Shown here: piece by piece, positions 7,078 to 14,618 of the stretch
Numbering within the stretch: position 1 is the first letter of the stretch
Layout: each line of letters opens with the position of its first letter
Source of the DNA: Oscillospiraceae bacterium
GTDB lineage: Bacteria; Bacillota; Clostridia; Oscillospirales; Oscillospiraceae
Reading direction: 5' to 3'
NCBI GenBank assembly: GCA_017412765.1
Contig: JAFPWN010000062.1
Span: 1 to 58,834 of the forward strand
Length of the DNA stretch: 58,834 bases
Made by a program: the position numbers and the translations under genes
Notes under the pieces: generated by a model
Databases searched by the model: none
Told to the model about the DNA's origin: nothing
The model's input: the letters and a program-made list of their open reading frames with translations, nothing else

Positions 7078-8802
7078 ATGAAAGGATTCTGTGAGAAAAA
7101 GTTTGGCTCGATGTTTCTCTCCGGCACTTTTACAAAGGCGGTCATGTACCTTATGCTCCTTTGTGACAGCATCGTTGCCGGATACTTCATCGGAGAGTCG
7201 GGCGTTGCGGCGATAAACGCTATAACGCCGGTAACGGGCATCGTGACCTTTTTCGGAGATCTCGTTTCGACGGGAGTGGGTATAGTCTTTACAAGAGAGG
7301 TCGGCGCGATGAGGAAAAAGCGCGCTGACGAGATATACAGCCAGGGACTTATCGTCAGCATCGGCATCGGACTTATCTCGGCTATCACCATTTTTCTCAT
7401 TCAGAGCGTCTATTTCAGCGCGAACGGCATAACGGGAGAGATACTCACGAATGCTCTTGAATACTACCGCCTTGTTCCGGTAAACGCGTTTCTCACAATC
7501 GTAATCTTCTATCTTGAGCAGATGGTGTACTCCGACGGCGACGAGCTGTGCAACAACATATGCTACGGCTTTCAGATCGGCGGAAACGTCATTCTCTCCA
7601 TCGTTCTGACTCGCTTTTTCGGCATGACCGGCATAATACTCGGCTCGGTAATCGGCAACGCGCTCGGCATTCTCGTCTGCTGCTGGCATTACTTCCGCAA
7701 GGGCAACACGCTCCGCTTTGTGTGGCATCTGAAATTCAGCGACTTCCTGCTCACGTCGCGTTACAGCATCGTGGACTCCTCGGTCTATCTCTGCTGGGCG
7801 CTTATGGACTACGTTATGATAGGCTTCGTTTCAAGTCATTTCGGAGAGCCGGGACTCGTCACGCTCGCCGTCGTGGTCAGCCTGATCGAATTCGGCGTAG
7901 TTCTGGACGGCGTCGGCATGGCGATGCAGCCGCTTGTCGGAACTTACTTCGGTGAGAAAAATCACCGGCTCATCAAGAGAGTGATGAAGTCCGCGCTGAA
8001 GGCGGCGCTTATCGAGGGCGTTATAGCGACGGCGCTTATCTGGATATTCCCGGCGCAGTTCTGCGCTCTGTTCGGCATATCCGGCGGAAATACGCTCGCG
8101 CCGTCGATAACCGCCATCCGCATCGTATCGCTTGGCTTTACGTTCTGCAGCGCGGTGTCGCTCATGACCTCGTACTATATGCTCATTGACCGCATCGGCA
8201 TGGCGACGTGCTTTGCCTGCCTCCAGAACGGGCTTCTCTACATACTCCTGCCGACGCTCGGCGGAACGCTGTTCGGCATAAACGGAATGTGGGCGGGCTT
8301 CGCGCTTTCGCCGGTACTGACGATCGTCTGCTCGCTCTGCTTTGTACGCCTGAGATTCGGCAAGGAAAGCTTCCCGTTCTTACTCAGGGGCATGGACTCG
8401 GAGATCGAAGTCATGAACGAAACGCTGTCTGCCGAGAGCGCGGCTGCCCTCTCCCGAAAGGTCGAGGAGAGCCTTATTTCGCACGGCTATCCGAAGGCGC
8501 AGGCGAGCCGCGCGGCGCTCTTTGTCGAGGAGATCGGTATGACCGTTCTTGAGAGGAACAGGAACTTGAAGAAGCCGGTGCTTATAGAGCTTTCGCTGAT
8601 ATATGAGGACGGCTCGGTGCTCGTAATCGAGCGCGACTCGGGCGAGCTGTTCGACCTCACCGACCCCGATGCGAAGGTAACCGGACTCAGCAGCTTCCTT
8701 CTGAGCGGTCTTATGGAGGCGCACAAGGAGAAGGCTTATCTCGTCACGACCGGCTACAACAGAAATATGATCCGCTTTTCGCAGAATGAACCACTGCAAT
8801 AA
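7078..8802 (+). CDS. MATE-family efflux protein with C-terminal kinase-like ATPase-type domain
   Basis: Residues 1 to about 430 form the twelve-helix MATE fold (VAAINAITPV near the start; many hydrophobic segments), a sodium- or proton-driven exporter of drugs or metabolites. The remaining 140 residues are soluble. They read like the small GHKL/RsbW-type ATPase fold (ALFVEEIGMTVLERNRN in the N-box position, IERDSGELFDLTD, then GLSSFLLSGLMEA), but the ATP-binding asparagine and glycine motifs are degenerate. A usual MATE protein ends near residue 450, so the tail is a fusion. A GGAGG site precedes ATG 7078. The tail may sense a nucleotide or partner; that is inference. Confidence 0.85.
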   Translation: MKGFCEKKFGSMFLSGTFTKAVMYLMLLCDSIVAGYFIGESGVAAINAITPVTGIVTFFGDLVSTGVGIVFTREVGAMRKKRADEIYSQGLIVSIGIGLISAITIFLIQSVYFSANGITGEILTNALEYYRLVPVNAFLTIVIFYLEQMVYSDGDELCNNICYGFQIGGNVILSIVLTRFFGMTGIILGSVIGNALGILVCCWHYFRKGNTLRFVWHLKFSDFLLTSRYSIVDSSVYLCWALMDYVMIGFVSSHFGEPGLVTLAVVVSLIEFGVVLDGVGMAMQPLVGTYFGEKNHRLIKRVMKSALKAALIEGVIATALIWIFPAQFCALFGISGGNTLAPSITAIRIVSLGFTFCSAVSLMTSYYMLIDRIGMATCFACLQNGLLYILLPTLGGTLFGINGMWAGFALSPVLTIVCSLCFVRLRFGKESFPFLLRGMDSEIEVMNETLSAESAAALSRKVEESLISHGYPKAQASRAALFVEEIGMTVLERNRNLKKPVLIELSLIYEDGSVLVIERDSGELFDLTDPDAKVTGLSSFLLSGLMEAHKEKAYLVTTGYNRNMIRFSQNEPLQ

Positions 8803-8807
8803 CTTGA

Positions 8808-9821
8808 TCACAACGGCAGCGTTACCGCAAAGGTGCTGCCGTTATTTTTTTCGCTCTTGACGAATATGCTCCCGCTGTGGATATCGACGATGCGCCGAAC
8901 GAGGGCGAGACCGAGACCGTTGCCCTCGGTGGCGTGGCTCGCGTCGCCCTGATAGAACTTCCTGAATATGCTTTTTATCGTCTCTTCATCCATGCCGCAG
9001 CCCGTGTCGGCAACTGAAACGACAGCTTTTTCACCGTTCTTCTTGACTGAAAGCGTTATTTTGCCGTTATCCGGCGTGAACTTCACGGCGTTGGATATGA
9101 GGTTATTCCACACTATGCCGAGCATTTCGCGGTCAGCCTCGATAAAAACTCCGTCGTCAAGGTCGGTTTCTATTTCGAGATTCTTTTCCTCCCAGCGCGG
9201 CTCGAACTCGAGCATACTCTCGCAGACCTGCTCCGTGAGATCGAAGCGCGTTTTCTCGGGAAAGATCTGCTGATTTTCGAGCTTGTTGAGCTTCAGAATA
9301 TTCGTTATAAGAGCGCTGAGACGATGGGTTTCGGCGCTTATTTTTTTTGCGTACTCAATGCGCGTTTTATCATCAAGGTCGGCGCTCTGCAGGAGAGTGG
9401 CGTAGTTCTGCAAAACCGAGATCGGCGTTTTCATCTCGTGCGAGACGTTGGAGATAAAGTCGGTGCGCAGCGTTTCGACGCTGCCCAGCTCCTCGGTCAT
9501 CTTGTTTATGCCGTCGATTATGCTGCCGTATTCGTAGGCGTTGCCGACGCCCTTTTTGTCGATGCGGGAGGTGAGATCGCCGGCGGTCACGCGGTCGATG
9601 CCGTCCTGAATCTTCTTCACCGGCTCGTCGATCATCTTTTTGCGGCGGTGATTGTCGATAAACCAGAGAAGAAGCGTCATCGCGACGGCGTTCGCGCCGG
9701 TTATGAGCGCGGCGAAGCGAATGTCCCCGATGTGCATAAAGAGCAGAACATTCACCGTCAGAAACGCCGCGACGATGAAGAGATACAGCAGAAGTCTGCC
9801 CAGATCGCGCAGCTTTCTCAT
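8808..9821 (-). CDS. Sensor histidine kinase (two-component system)
   Basis: This 337-residue kinase has two N-terminal membrane helices (residues 10-52) with only a very short external loop. A HAMP-like linker follows (VKKIQDGIDRVTAGDLTSRI), then the HisKA box with the phosphorylated histidine in SNVSHEMKTP, and a HATPase domain with N (NNLISNAVKFTP), G1 (VADTGCGMD) and G2 (GNGLGLALV) boxes. All catalytic boxes look intact. The short loop suggests it senses the membrane itself or a partner protein. It overlaps the truncated response regulator by ATGA, so the pair was once a normal operon. Confidence 0.92.
   Translation of the reverse strand: MRKLRDLGRLLLYLFIVAAFLTVNVLLFMHIGDIRFAALITGANAVAMTLLLWFIDNHRRKKMIDEPVKKIQDGIDRVTAGDLTSRIDKKGVGNAYEYGSIIDGINKMTEELGSVETLRTDFISNVSHEMKTPISVLQNYATLLQSADLDDKTRIEYAKKISAETHRLSALITNILKLNKLENQQIFPEKTRFDLTEQVCESMLEFEPRWEEKNLEIETDLDDGVFIEADREMLGIVWNNLISNAVKFTPDNGKITLSVKKNGEKAVVSVADTGCGMDEETIKSIFRKFYQGDASHATEGNGLGLALVRRIVDIHSGSIFVKSEKNNGSTFAVTLPL
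8812..8851 (+). terminator. Terminator of the MATE gene, inside the 3' end of the kinase gene
   Basis: The stem AACGGCAGC / GCTGCCGTT is followed on the plus strand by ATTTTTTT. Its DNA doubles as the last codons of the converging sensor kinase (stop 8808-8810). Confidence 0.65.
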
Positions 9822-10120
9822 TTTATCACCGCCTTGTAGCCGAGACCGTGGACGGTCTGGATCTCAAAATCATCGCGCGCGGTCATAAAGAGAATGGGAA
9901 TGTCGCTGTTCAGCTCGCGCACGGTTTTTGCAAACTCAAAGCCGTCGATACCCGGCATCATGATGTCGGAGATGATGAGGTCGAACATATTGGCGTACAT
10001 CTCGTTATAGGCTTCGTTCGCTCCGGGCACGCCGACTGCTTCAAAGCCGTTCTGAGTGAGATAGGCGCAGACGGTGCGGTTTAGCTCCGCGTTATCCTCG
10101 ACGACAAGTATCTTGAACAT
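9818..10120 (-). pseudogene. OmpR-type response regulator with internal deletion
   Basis: Starting at ATG 10120 behind GGAGG, the protein opens with a normal receiver (ILVVEDNAELN; phospho-acceptor Asp in DLIISDIMMPG; LFMTARDD). After residue 86 or so it jumps directly to IQTVHGLGYKAVIK, the very end of an OmpR winged-helix domain. It has 100 residues instead of about 225. The missing part includes the conserved receiver lysine and nearly all of the DNA-binding domain. The reading frame is kept across the joint, and the overlap with the kinase start is intact. It may still be phosphorylated poorly or not at all; it cannot bind DNA in the normal way. Confidence 0.85.
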
Positions 10121-10135
10121 AAAGAATCCTCCGTA

Positions 10136-10150
10136 CTGACACTGTGTCAG
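10136..10150. promoter_or_regulatory. Perfect palindrome, probable TetR operator
   Basis: CTGACAC-T-GTGTCAG is a 7-bp perfect inverted repeat. It sits between the response regulator (start 10120, minus) and tetR (start 10174, plus), the usual place for an autoregulatory TetR operator that may also control the divergent two-component genes. Confidence 0.6.
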
Positions 10151-10173
10151 CAATAAACGTATGAGGTACTGCT

Positions 10174-10800
10174 ATGATTAAAGGAACGCCGGAGCTGATA
10201 GCCGGCCGCAGGGAGGAGATCGTCAACGCCTGCGAGGAGCTGTATAAAACGAGGAGCTTCAAGGAGATAACGCTCAAGGACATCGGAAACGCCGTGCCGT
10301 TCTCGCGCCCCACGATATACAATTACTTTCAGACTAAGGAAGAGATATTCCTCGCGCTCTTCGAGCGGGAGTACGACCGCTGGAACGATGAGCTGTCTGA
10401 GATACTCGAACGCGGCGGCGAGGTGAAGCTCGCTGAGGCGATAGCGGGGTCGCTCGCAAGGCGCGGTCAGCTGCTGAAGCTTCTCAGCATGAATAACTAC
10501 GATATGGAGGCCTCAAGCAGAGAAGAAAACCTCGTCTCCTTCAAAAAAGCCTACGGCCGGTCGATGGAGCTTGTGACGGAGCTTCTCAGAAAGTACCGCC
10601 CGGAGATGGGGGAGGGCGAGCGAGCGGGCTTCATTTATATGTTTTTCCCGTTTATGTTCGGCATCTACCCCTACACCGCCGTGACGGACAAGCAGAAAAC
10701 GGCGATGGATAACGCCGGAATCGACTACGTTTATCAATCGACATATGAGCTGACGCTCAGCTTTCTTAACAGACTATTATCTGAAAAGGAGAGTTCATAA
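10174..10800 (+). CDS. TetR-family transcriptional regulator
   Basis: This 208-residue protein has a classic N-terminal TetR helix-turn-helix (residues 12-58: REEIVNACEELY, ITLKDIGNAV, RPTIYNYFQTKEEIF). A helical ligand-binding half without strong family identity follows. GAGG precedes ATG 10174. A perfect palindrome 24 bp upstream is its likely operator. Downstream, its stop overlaps the start of an aldo/keto-reductase remnant, so the original regulated enzyme has probably been lost by deletion. Confidence 0.9.
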   Translation: MIKGTPELIAGRREEIVNACEELYKTRSFKEITLKDIGNAVPFSRPTIYNYFQTKEEIFLALFEREYDRWNDELSEILERGGEVKLAEAIAGSLARRGQLLKLLSMNNYDMEASSREENLVSFKKAYGRSMELVTELLRKYRPEMGEGERAGFIYMFFPFMFGIYPYTAVTDKQKTAMDNAGIDYVYQSTYELTLSFLNRLLSEKESS

Positions 10801-10890
10801 TGAAAAATTTACCGAAAATCGCGCTTGGCGCATGGGCGTGGGGAAACGACGGCACCTTCGGCGGCGACCTTACAGCCGACTCACTGCGCG
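10800..10890 (+). pseudogene. Aldo/keto reductase, N-terminal stub
   Basis: The first 30 codons after ATG 10800 (KIALGAWAWGNDGTFGG) match the start of the longer aldo/keto-reductase fragment at 51899 almost word for word. At about 10890 homology ends abruptly and another open frame begins. Everything of the (beta/alpha)8 barrel beyond the first strand is missing. The start codon shares its A with the TetR stop, so it was the second gene of that operon. Confidence 0.75.
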
Positions 10891-11136
10891 ATGACGGCAA
10901 AGCTTGGCGGCAAAATAAAAACCGCCCTTGCGGCGGTGGCAGCGGTGATCTCGTGCGCGGGGATGTGGCTCTTTATAAGAAGCGGGATAGCGGATTATAT
11001 GCTGTTCCGCACGCCGTTCGCATTATTCGACTATGATAAGCCGGCGGCGCTCGTTTTTGCCGAAAATCTCGCAATTCTGACGTTTTTTGCGTTTATCGGC
11101 GGCGCGTGCGCTCGCGTCTTGCGCAAAAGCCGCTGA
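10891..11136 (+). CDS. Small two-helix membrane protein, unknown
   Basis: An 81-residue protein with two likely membrane helices (residues 10-28 and 55-75) and a basic C-terminus (ARVLRKSR). I do not recognise it. No ribosome site precedes ATG 10891, which lies exactly at the joint with the aldo/keto-reductase stub. The frame could thus be a gene that lost its own 5' signal, translated by coupling, or the tail of a longer lost membrane protein. Confidence 0.45.
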   Translation: MTAKLGGKIKTALAAVAAVISCAGMWLFIRSGIADYMLFRTPFALFDYDKPAALVFAENLAILTFFAFIGGACARVLRKSR

Positions 11137-11184
11137 TGTGCTAATATAAATTAAAAAGACATTTAGCGAAGGAGAAAACTCTAT

Positions 11185-12510
11185 ATGAAAAGAAAGCTTA
11201 TTGCACTTTTGCTGACGCTGATACTTTGCCTGTCGCTGACGGCGCCTGCATTCGCCGCGCAGGGAGAATGGTACTCTGAAGCCGTACAGTGGGCGCAGGA
11301 GCGCGGCATGATCGCGGCTGATGCGGACGTTAACGAAACCGTGACAGAGAGCGAGCTTTCCTCGATGCTCTCCGTTCTTACCGGCGGCGAAAAGACCGGT
11401 GACAGCGAGGCTTTGACGCGCATTGAGGCTATAAATATGCTTTGTGACGCGCTGAGCGCGCAGCTGCCTTCGGTCGATTGGCACCCGTTTACGGACGCGC
11501 CCGAGTCCGGCGCGGCTCTCTCGTGGGCATGGATGGACGGGATCGTTATCGGCGTGGGCGGCAGCGACTTCGCGCCGGAGGCGCCCTGCACCCTCGCACA
11601 GGCGGCGACGATGCTATATCGCTGGGCGCAGAGGCACCCGGACTACGCACTCTCGTCGGTATATACGATCGGTTCTCAGAGCATCGGCCTTACGGGTATA
11701 GGCAACGCGCGCGAGCTTGGCGGCTACGTCATGGAGGACGGCAGAGCTGTAAAGCGCGGCGTTCTCCTTCGCACCGCGAAGCCCTCGGACGGCACCGGGG
11801 AGGATCTTAATAAGCTTCTGGAAACCTATCGCCTTTATGAGCTTGCCGACTTCCGCATGGAGAGCGAGGTCGCGCAGGCTCCGGAGCCGGAGCTTGAGGG
11901 CGTTATAAACCGGTATCTGCCCATTATGGATATGGAGCTGCTCGCGCAGCGCAGCGCGGAAATGATGAAGAGCCTTGCCGAGAAGGGCGTGGACTACAAA
12001 ACCGCCGACTCTATGACGCTGCTGCTTGCCGCCGTGGACTCCGGCATTGTGAGCGAAAATATGTACGTCGAATTTCTCGTGGGAAAGACCGGAAAAGAGA
12101 ATTACCGCAAATTATTTGAGGATCTTCTGGCGCTTCCCGAGGGACAGAGCCTTCTTTTCCACTGCACGCAGGGCAAGGATCGCACCGGGGTCGCCTCGAT
12201 GCTGATACTTTCAGCCCTCGGCGCCGACGAGGAGACGATCATGCGCGACTATCTCCTAACAAATGACTTCAACTCCCGCAAGATCGCAGGCGAGCGGAAG
12301 ATGCTTGCTGAGAGCGGGATCCCGGCAGAAAAGCTCGACCGCTATCTCATTGCGATGGACGGGGTAAATCCTGTTCTTATGCAGAACGCGCTCCGGTGGC
12401 TCGAAGAGAATTACGGCGGCGCGGAGGGCTATCTCGCTCAGGAGCTGGGTATTGACGAGGCGAAGATAACGCTGCTGCGCGATAAATTTCTTGAAGCGCC
12501 GGCGGCGTGA
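11185..12510 (+). CDS. Secreted SLH-domain tyrosine-protein phosphatase
   Basis: This 441-residue protein begins with a signal peptide (MKRKLIALLLTLILCLS, cleavage near AFA). It has about 130 residues that resemble two partial S-layer-homology repeats (AWMDGIVIGVGGSDFAPEA, then TLAQAATMLYRW). A Y_phosphatase3-type phosphatase follows, with GNARELGGY and the catalytic P-loop HCTQGKDRTG (Cys-x5-Arg intact) near residue 330. Such enzymes remove phosphate from tyrosine, serine or phosphoinositides. Here the active site would be outside the cell, attached to the wall by the SLH part. GGAG precedes ATG 11185. Confidence 0.88.
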   Translation: MKRKLIALLLTLILCLSLTAPAFAAQGEWYSEAVQWAQERGMIAADADVNETVTESELSSMLSVLTGGEKTGDSEALTRIEAINMLCDALSAQLPSVDWHPFTDAPESGAALSWAWMDGIVIGVGGSDFAPEAPCTLAQAATMLYRWAQRHPDYALSSVYTIGSQSIGLTGIGNARELGGYVMEDGRAVKRGVLLRTAKPSDGTGEDLNKLLETYRLYELADFRMESEVAQAPEPELEGVINRYLPIMDMELLAQRSAEMMKSLAEKGVDYKTADSMTLLLAAVDSGIVSENMYVEFLVGKTGKENYRKLFEDLLALPEGQSLLFHCTQGKDRTGVASMLILSALGADEETIMRDYLLTNDFNSRKIAGERKMLAESGIPAEKLDRYLIAMDGVNPVLMQNALRWLEENYGGAEGYLAQELGIDEAKITLLRDKFLEAPAA

Positions 12511-12515
12511 AAAAA

Positions 12516-12665
12516 GGGCTGTTGCAAAAAGCCCGTACTGTGTCATTGCGAGGCTCCGCAAGGAGCCGTGGCAATCCGTTTGCCTTAATAAACGGGTATT
12601 ACGGATTCCCACGCCAGCGTGCGCGCTGGCTCGGAATGACACTTTTTGCTTTTTGCAACAGTCCC
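12516..12665. mobile_element. MITE-like element, 150 bp
   Basis: The two ends are inverted copies (GGGCTGTTGCAAAAAGC at 12516 and its near reverse complement ending at 12665), continuing inward through GTGTCATTGCGAGG / CCGAGCCAGCG-type arms. There is no coding capacity. The 'GTCATTGCGAGG...GGCAATCCG' theme is a known dispersed repeat type in many bacteria. It separates two converging genes and its long hairpin can act as a terminator for both. Confidence 0.7.
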
Positions 12666-12670
12666 ATTGT

Positions 12671-13084
12671 TTATTCGTCTTTTCCGACCCAGGTGTGCTC
12701 GTAGTCCTCGATTATCCAGTCCTCGACCCTGACCGCGACCTGATAGTGATCCTCGTAGACTATCTCGCCGGGGGTGTTGGTGTAGACAACGTAGTAGGGG
12801 TGATTGTATCTGTCGAGCAGCCACAGAGCCGGTCGGATCCACTTCATCATCTCGCTCGAGTTCTCGGTCTTGAAAAAGCAGACTACCTTCTCCCTGTTCA
12901 TGCACTGAGGCGGGAAGGGGAGATTCTCGGCAAACCAGGCGTCGATCTCCTTGAAGAGATCAGCGTCCTCGCCGTCCATAACGTCGTCCTGAATAAGCTT
13001 CCAGCACATACTGAAAACGCCTTTTGCGTACATCGTAGAGGCGGCAAGCTCGCGCCCCTGAATGCGAACGTATTTGTAATCCAT
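12671..13084 (-). CDS. Conserved-looking hypothetical protein, 137 residues
   Basis: Soluble, acidic, aromatic-rich protein (contains WLLDRYNHPYYVVYTNTPGE). No signal peptide or membrane helix, and no domain that I recognise. A strong AAGGAGG site precedes ATG 13084. It is a single gene whose 3' end touches one MITE-like element and whose 5' side faces another (13102-13263). Confidence 0.6.
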   Translation of the reverse strand: MDYKYVRIQGRELAASTMYAKGVFSMCWKLIQDDVMDGEDADLFKEIDAWFAENLPFPPQCMNREKVVCFFKTENSSEMMKWIRPALWLLDRYNHPYYVVYTNTPGEIVYEDHYQVAVRVEDWIIEDYEHTWVGKDE

Positions 13085-13101
13085 CGAAACGCCTCCTTTT
13101 C

Positions 13102-13263
13102 ATACTAATCCCTGATTAAAAGCTTTAACCGAGCGCGCAGAATTTTTTTGCGTCATACAAGGCGTCCGGTGCAGATAATACTTTGTGTATTATCAAGCCG
13201 GATAACGAAGTATGACGCGAAAAGGGCAAGCGCGAATTGAAGATTTTGATTAGGGATTAGTAT
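13102..13263. mobile_element. MITE-like element, 162 bp
   Basis: Terminal inverted repeats ATACTAATCCCT / AGGGATTAGTAT bound a 162-bp stretch. Its arms stay complementary inward (TTTTGCGTCATAC with GTATGACGCGAAA) and meet at an inner hairpin (GATAATAC-TTTGT-GTATTATC). There is no reading frame of note. The ends fit a TA-target insertion. Its sequence differs from the 12516 element. Confidence 0.75.
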
Positions 13264-13313
13264 AAGATATTATATTTGAAAAACGCAGTAAATTCAAGGG
13301 CTTTCCGAGGCTC

Positions 13314-13342
13314 TTGCTATGGGAAAATATTTGGAGTATAAT
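13314..13342 (+). promoter_or_regulatory. Promoter of the hydrolase at 13364
   Basis: TTGCTA (13314-13319), 17 bp, TATAAT (13337-13342), ending 21 bp before the start codon. Confidence 0.6.
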
Positions 13343-13363
13343 CAGGAATACGGAGGTGGAGCG

Positions 13364-14188
13364 ATGACAGGAACAGTTAATACCGCGCGCTTTTCGATGG
13401 ACTATCTGAAATTCGGAAAGGGTACAGAAGCGCTTGTGATAATCCCGGGACTTGGTGTAAAGAGCGTTATGCTCTCGGCAAAGGCGGTCGAGGCGGCGTA
13501 CTCTCTCTTTGCGGAGGAGTACACGGTGTATCTCTTTGACCGGAGGAGAGAGCTACCGGAGAAGTACACAATCGCGGATATGGCGCAGGATACCTTTGAA
13601 GCTATGTGCGCGCTCGGGCTGCGCTCAGCGAGCGCTTTCGGAGCAAGTCAGGGCGGCATGACAGCGCTCGCGCTTGCAATCGCGCACCCGGAGGCGGCAG
13701 ATAAGCTCGTTCTCGGATCCACGACGGCGAGAGTCACCGCTGAGCGCTTCCGCGTGATCGCGGAGTGGATAGCTCTTGCGGATAAGGGCGACGCCGAGGC
13801 GCTGTATCTCGACTTCGGAAGGAGTGTCTATCCCGAAAAAATATTTGAAGCCTCGCGCTCCTTCCTAAGAGAGCTTGCAAAGGGCGTTACGGATAAGGAG
13901 CTTGCGCGGTTTGCTAAGCTTGCAGAAACGATGGAGGGCTTCGACGTTACCGATGAGCTGGGCAAGATCGCCTGCCCGGTGCTGTGCCTAAGCTCGCGCG
14001 ACGACGGCGTGTTTGGAGAGGGCGCGGAGAGCGAGATCGCCGAAGCGCTCGGCGGCAGGGACGATTTTGAGCAGTACGTTTACGATGGCTTCGGCCACGC
14101 CGCCTACGATACCGCGCCGGACTACAAGGCGCGGATATCAGCATTCTTAAAAGGGAACGCGGGCGTTAAGCTTGTAAGTAAGGTGTGA
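13364..14188 (+). CDS. Alpha/beta hydrolase
   Basis: A 274-residue protein of the alpha/beta-hydrolase fold: oxyanion region IIPGLGVKS near residue 30, nucleophile elbow GASQGG near residue 92, acid in SRDDGVFG near 212, and catalytic His in DGFGHAAYD near 245. The full triad is present. I chose ATG 13364, which has GGAGGTGG at the right distance, over an in-frame ATG 45 bp upstream that overlaps the promoter. It stands alone in its operon and its substrate is unknown. Confidence 0.85.
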   Translation: MTGTVNTARFSMDYLKFGKGTEALVIIPGLGVKSVMLSAKAVEAAYSLFAEEYTVYLFDRRRELPEKYTIADMAQDTFEAMCALGLRSASAFGASQGGMTALALAIAHPEAADKLVLGSTTARVTAERFRVIAEWIALADKGDAEALYLDFGRSVYPEKIFEASRSFLRELAKGVTDKELARFAKLAETMEGFDVTDELGKIACPVLCLSSRDDGVFGEGAESEIAEALGGRDDFEQYVYDGFGHAAYDTAPDYKARISAFLKGNAGVKLVSKV

Positions 14189-14570
14189 GCAAAGGTCATA
14201 CGCACGAAAACACCTGAAACACCTGAAAGACCTTAATCTTATTATATTATATATTAAGTATTATTATGTAGTGTGTTTCGGGAGTTTAAGGAGTTTAAGG
14301 AGATTAAGGTGTTTTTACACTCTTACAGACATTCGGGCGGGTACGCTCACCGCCCCTACGGGATGTATGGGTAAGGAAAAGGGCGGGCGCGGAGACCCGC
14401 CCTTTGCTGTCACCACTGCGGCGCCGTAACTTCCCTCCTCGCGGCGCAGCCGCTGCGGCCTACGCTAAAAATGTGCCACCGGCACATTTTCTTCACGCTG
14501 CGGCCCCTACTCTCGTCTTGCCACTCCCGGTAGTCGCACAAGAGGGCTCGAATTTGTATAGTCGACGCAT
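14189..14570. other. Non-coding stretch with short tandem repeats and hairpins
   Basis: No credible gene. It holds a tandem of ACACCTGA-like units (about 14205-14230), an A/T-rich centre, and tandem GAGTTTAAG-like units (about 14282-14305) that are roughly the reverse complement of the first block. Next comes a stem GGGCGGG / CCCGCCC (14378-14405) followed by TTT, and a hairpin AAAATGTGCC / GGCACATTTT (about 14466-14489). The block separates a plus-strand gene from the end of the hydrogenase operon. Confidence 0.6.
14378..14405 (+). terminator. Possible terminator of the 13364 hydrolase
   Basis: A 10-bp stem (AAAGGGCGGG / CCCGCCCTTT) with an 8-base loop. The T-run is short, so termination may be modest. 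Confidence 0.45.
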
Positions 14571-14605
14571 TAAAAAGCAGCCGGTTCGTTTTGAACCGGC
14601 TGCTT
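14571..14605 (-). terminator. Terminator of the hydrogenase operon
   Basis: A perfect 13-bp stem (AAGCAGCCGGTTC / GAACCGGCTGCTT) with a 5-base loop, followed on the minus strand by TTTTT. It lies 14 bp beyond the stop codon of hydA. Confidence 0.85.
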
Positions 14606-14618
14606 GCGTTTAATATTT

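Noticed and set aside
14205-14310. Short tandem ACACCTGA/GAGTTTAAG units considered as a CRISPR array
   Set aside because: The units are only 7-9 bp and have no spacers of constant length; no cas gene is present.
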